From Candidatus Bathyarchaeota archaeon (GTDB lineage Archaea; Thermoproteota; Bathyarchaeia; Bathyarchaeales; B26-1), in contig JAGTRH010000077.1 in NCBI GenBank assembly GCA_018396795.1, positions 1 through 6,545 on the forward strand: a DNA stretch of 6,545 nt. Direction: 5' to 3'. Each line of letters opens with the position of its first letter. Position 1 is the first letter of the stretch. A program made the position numbers and the translations under genes. Of this stretch, positions 5,510 through 6,545 are shown in pieces. The notes beneath the pieces were generated by a model that made no database searches, was not told where the DNA came from, and worked only from the letters and a program-made list of their open reading frames with translations.

Positions 5510-5516
5510 TTTAAAA
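5510..5516 (+). promoter_or_regulatory. Candidate TATA box for the nuoEF operon
   Basis: TTTAAAA on the plus strand is about 50 nt before the TTG start at 5564. The expected transcription start (about 5537-5541) would leave a leader of about 25 nt containing the ribosome binding site. TTAAAT at 5485-5490 and TTTAAA at 5535-5540 are weaker alternatives. The roughly 200-bp divergent spacer (5358-5551) otherwise holds no gene that I can see. Confidence 0.4.
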
Positions 5517-5551
5517 GGCAGCATTAAGAAGCGCTTTAAACATAATTACTT

Positions 5552-5557
5552 GAGGTG
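5552..5557 (+). promoter_or_regulatory. Ribosome binding site that decides the nuoE start
   Basis: GAGGTG is 6 nt before the TTG at 5564. The in-frame GTG at 5555 is part of this element and so is unlikely to be the start codon. Confidence 0.75.
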
Positions 5558-5563
5558 GGGGTC

Positions 5564-6037
5564 TTGTCGAAAGAGGATAGACGTCTATTGATTCTTGAGC
5601 GTGAAATGAAAACCCGCATGTATCAGAAAAGCGCTCTTCTTGAAATATTGCATTTGGCGCATGAACTTTATGGTTATTTTGATAAGGATCTACTCAACTA
5701 TATTTCTGAACATTTGAATCTGCCGCCGAGCCATGTTTATGGAGTTGCATCCTTTTATCATCTTTTCAGATTGAAAAAGCCTGGTGAGCACGTGATCTCC
5801 GCATGCATGGGAACAGCATGCTATGTAAGCGGTGTTGAAGAAATAATCTCAGCTATTGAGAGAGAATTTAATGTAAAGCGTGGCGGATCAACAGCCGATG
5901 GAAAGCTATCGCTTTTTATAACGCGCTGTATAGGCGCATGCGCAATGGCTCCAAACGTGACCCTTAACAATGAAGTTATTGGAAAGGCAACCAAAGAGGC
6001 TGTTTTAAAGAGGATAAAAGATGTTATTGGAGGATAG
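5564..6037 (+). CDS. nuoE: NuoE-like [2Fe-2S] thioredoxin-fold subunit
   Basis: This is a homologue of the 24-kDa complex I subunit and of HydC/HndA/HoxE, which pairs with the NuoF-type flavoprotein and carries one [2Fe-2S] cluster. The four ligands are visible with family spacing: C81-x4-C86 (ACMGTACY) and C122-x3-C126 (RCIGACAMAPNV). The N-terminal helical bundle also matches the family (LPPSHVYGVASFY, about 53-65). Length 157 aa is normal. TTG 5564 is preferred over GTG 5555 because the latter lies in the ribosome binding site. It is divergent from the hydrogenase operon and followed 3 nt later by the NuoF-like gene. It could be part of the neighbouring hydrogenase or of a separate NAD(P)-linked enzyme continuing past the window. 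Confidence 0.93.
   Translation: MSKEDRRLLILEREMKTRMYQKSALLEILHLAHELYGYFDKDLLNYISEHLNLPPSHVYGVASFYHLFRLKKPGEHVISACMGTACYVSGVEEIISAIEREFNVKRGGSTADGKLSLFITRCIGACAMAPNVTLNNEVIGKATKEAVLKRIKDVIGG
6029..6033 (+). promoter_or_regulatory. Ribosome binding site for nuoF inside nuoE
   Basis: GGAGG encodes part of the last two glycine codons of nuoE and is 7 nt before the TTG at 6041. It supports that start and coupled translation of NuoE and NuoF. Confidence 0.7.
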
Positions 6038-6040
6038 TTC

Positions 6041-6545
6041 TTGAAGCCGGAAGATATCTTAAGAATAGCGAGGGAGGAATCTGAAAAACAGAGATTTTAC
6101 AAGTACAGGATAAATATTTGCTGCTCTAGCGGATGTTTGCCATTTGGCGCATTAAACTTGCTAAAGACCTTTGAGAACTCTGTTAAAGAGTTCGGCGTTG
6201 AAAGCGAATGTAAAGTCGCCAGAACCGGATGTCCGGGGACATGCTCAGTTGGGCCCGTTGTCCTTGTAGAGCCAGGCGGATACATATACCAAAATGTAAC
6301 TCCGGAAAAAGCCAGAGAGATGGTTAAGAGCCATATAGTTGCCGGAATCCCAGTGAAAGAATATTTATATGCGAATGAAGCTTTTTTCAAGAAACAATTT
6401 AGGCTAGTCTTAAGAAATGCTGGTAAAATAGATCCCATGAGAATAGAGGATTACATGGCCGCTGGCGGATATCAAGCATTTATCAAATGCCTAACTAAGA
6501 TGACGCCGAGGGAAGTTATAGATGAGGTTATTGCGAGTGGTTTAA
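6041..6545 (+). CDS. nuoF: NuoF-like NAD(P)H/FMN oxidoreductase subunit, 3'-partial
   Basis: This is the N-terminal 168 residues of a NuoF/HydB/HndC-type flavoprotein, the subunit that exchanges electrons with NAD(P)(H) through FMN. It opens with a thioredoxin-like [2Fe-2S] domain: C27 or C28, C32, then C64-x3-C68 in a TGCPGTCSVGP block. That extra domain is typical of HydB/HndC-type subunits of soluble, often electron-bifurcating, enzymes and is absent from E. coli NuoF. A linker follows (IDPMRIEDYMAAGGYQAF), then TPREVIDEVIASGL, which in relatives directly precedes the glycine-rich NADH-binding motif. That motif, the FMN site and the [4Fe-4S] ligands lie beyond the window. The start is TTG 6041, with GGAGG (6029-6033) 7 nt upstream inside the end of nuoE. 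There is no start-codon rival nearby in frame. Confidence 0.9.
   Translation, partial: MKPEDILRIAREESEKQRFYKYRINICCSSGCLPFGALNLLKTFENSVKEFGVESECKVARTGCPGTCSVGPVVLVEPGGYIYQNVTPEKAREMVKSHIVAGIPVKEYLYANEAFFKKQFRLVLRNAGKIDPMRIEDYMAAGGYQAFIKCLTKMTPREVIDEVIASGL

Noticed and set aside
6097..6438. 113-codon minus-strand open frame with some hydrophobic stretches.
   Set aside because: It is antisense to the NuoF-like gene, whose cysteine motifs and family blocks are clear in the plus-strand frame.
1..6545. Searched for tRNA, rRNA, CRISPR repeats, insertion-sequence ends and riboswitch-like leaders.
   Set aside because: No cloverleaf, regularly spaced repeats, transposase gene or long structured leader was seen. 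The intergenic spaces are all about 200 bp or less.

Overview
The window looks archaeal. The evidence is methanogen-type HdrB sequence features, strong GGAGGTGA-type ribosome binding sites, TATA-like (not -35/-10) promoter elements, a bare T-run after the last gene of the main operon, and frequent GTG/TTG starts. A Bathyarchaeia-like or other TACK-group anaerobe would fit, but that placement is inference and the sequence alone does not prove it.

Layout. Positions 3-731 (+) hold the C-terminal two thirds of a TauE/SafE-family membrane transporter that begins before the window. A short spacer carries a TATA-like element and a perfect 13-bp palindrome. It leads to an unrecognised, cysteine-rich 127-residue protein (823-1206, +). 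Converging on it is a tight five-gene operon on the minus strand (5357 down to 1248), which ends in a T7 tract. In transcription order it encodes: a 16-cysteine polyferredoxin (HycB/CooF type), a NuoC-like 30-kDa subunit, an HdrB-like protein with both CCG cluster motifs, a group 4-type [NiFe]-hydrogenase large subunit with all four Ni-ligand cysteines, and a hydrogenase small subunit (NuoB-like) fused to a NuoI-like 2[4Fe-4S] domain and a four-cysteine tail. About 200 bp upstream, and divergent, is a second operon (5564 to the window end, +). It has a NuoE-like [2Fe-2S] protein followed by the start of a NuoF-like flavoprotein, cut just before its FMN/NADH-binding region.

How they may work together. 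The modules make a coherent soluble redox machine. An H2-converting NuoB/C/D/I-like core connects to a polyferredoxin, to an HdrB disulfide/thiol-type catalytic subunit, and, if NuoEF joins the complex, to NAD(P)(H). At least eleven Fe-S clusters can be counted from cysteine motifs within the window. No membrane-anchor (NuoH-like) or antiporter (NuoL/M/N-like) subunit is present. The hydrogenase operon appears closed at both ends, so an ordinary ion-pumping group 4 hydrogenase is not encoded here.

The main point of interest is this combination: hdrB sits between the NuoC and NuoD homologues, there is no hdrA or separate hdrC, and nuoEF is divergent next door. It could be a hydrogenase-heterodisulfide-reductase-like complex, possibly electron-bifurcating or confurcating through NuoF flavin rather than HdrA flavin. 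That function is inference.
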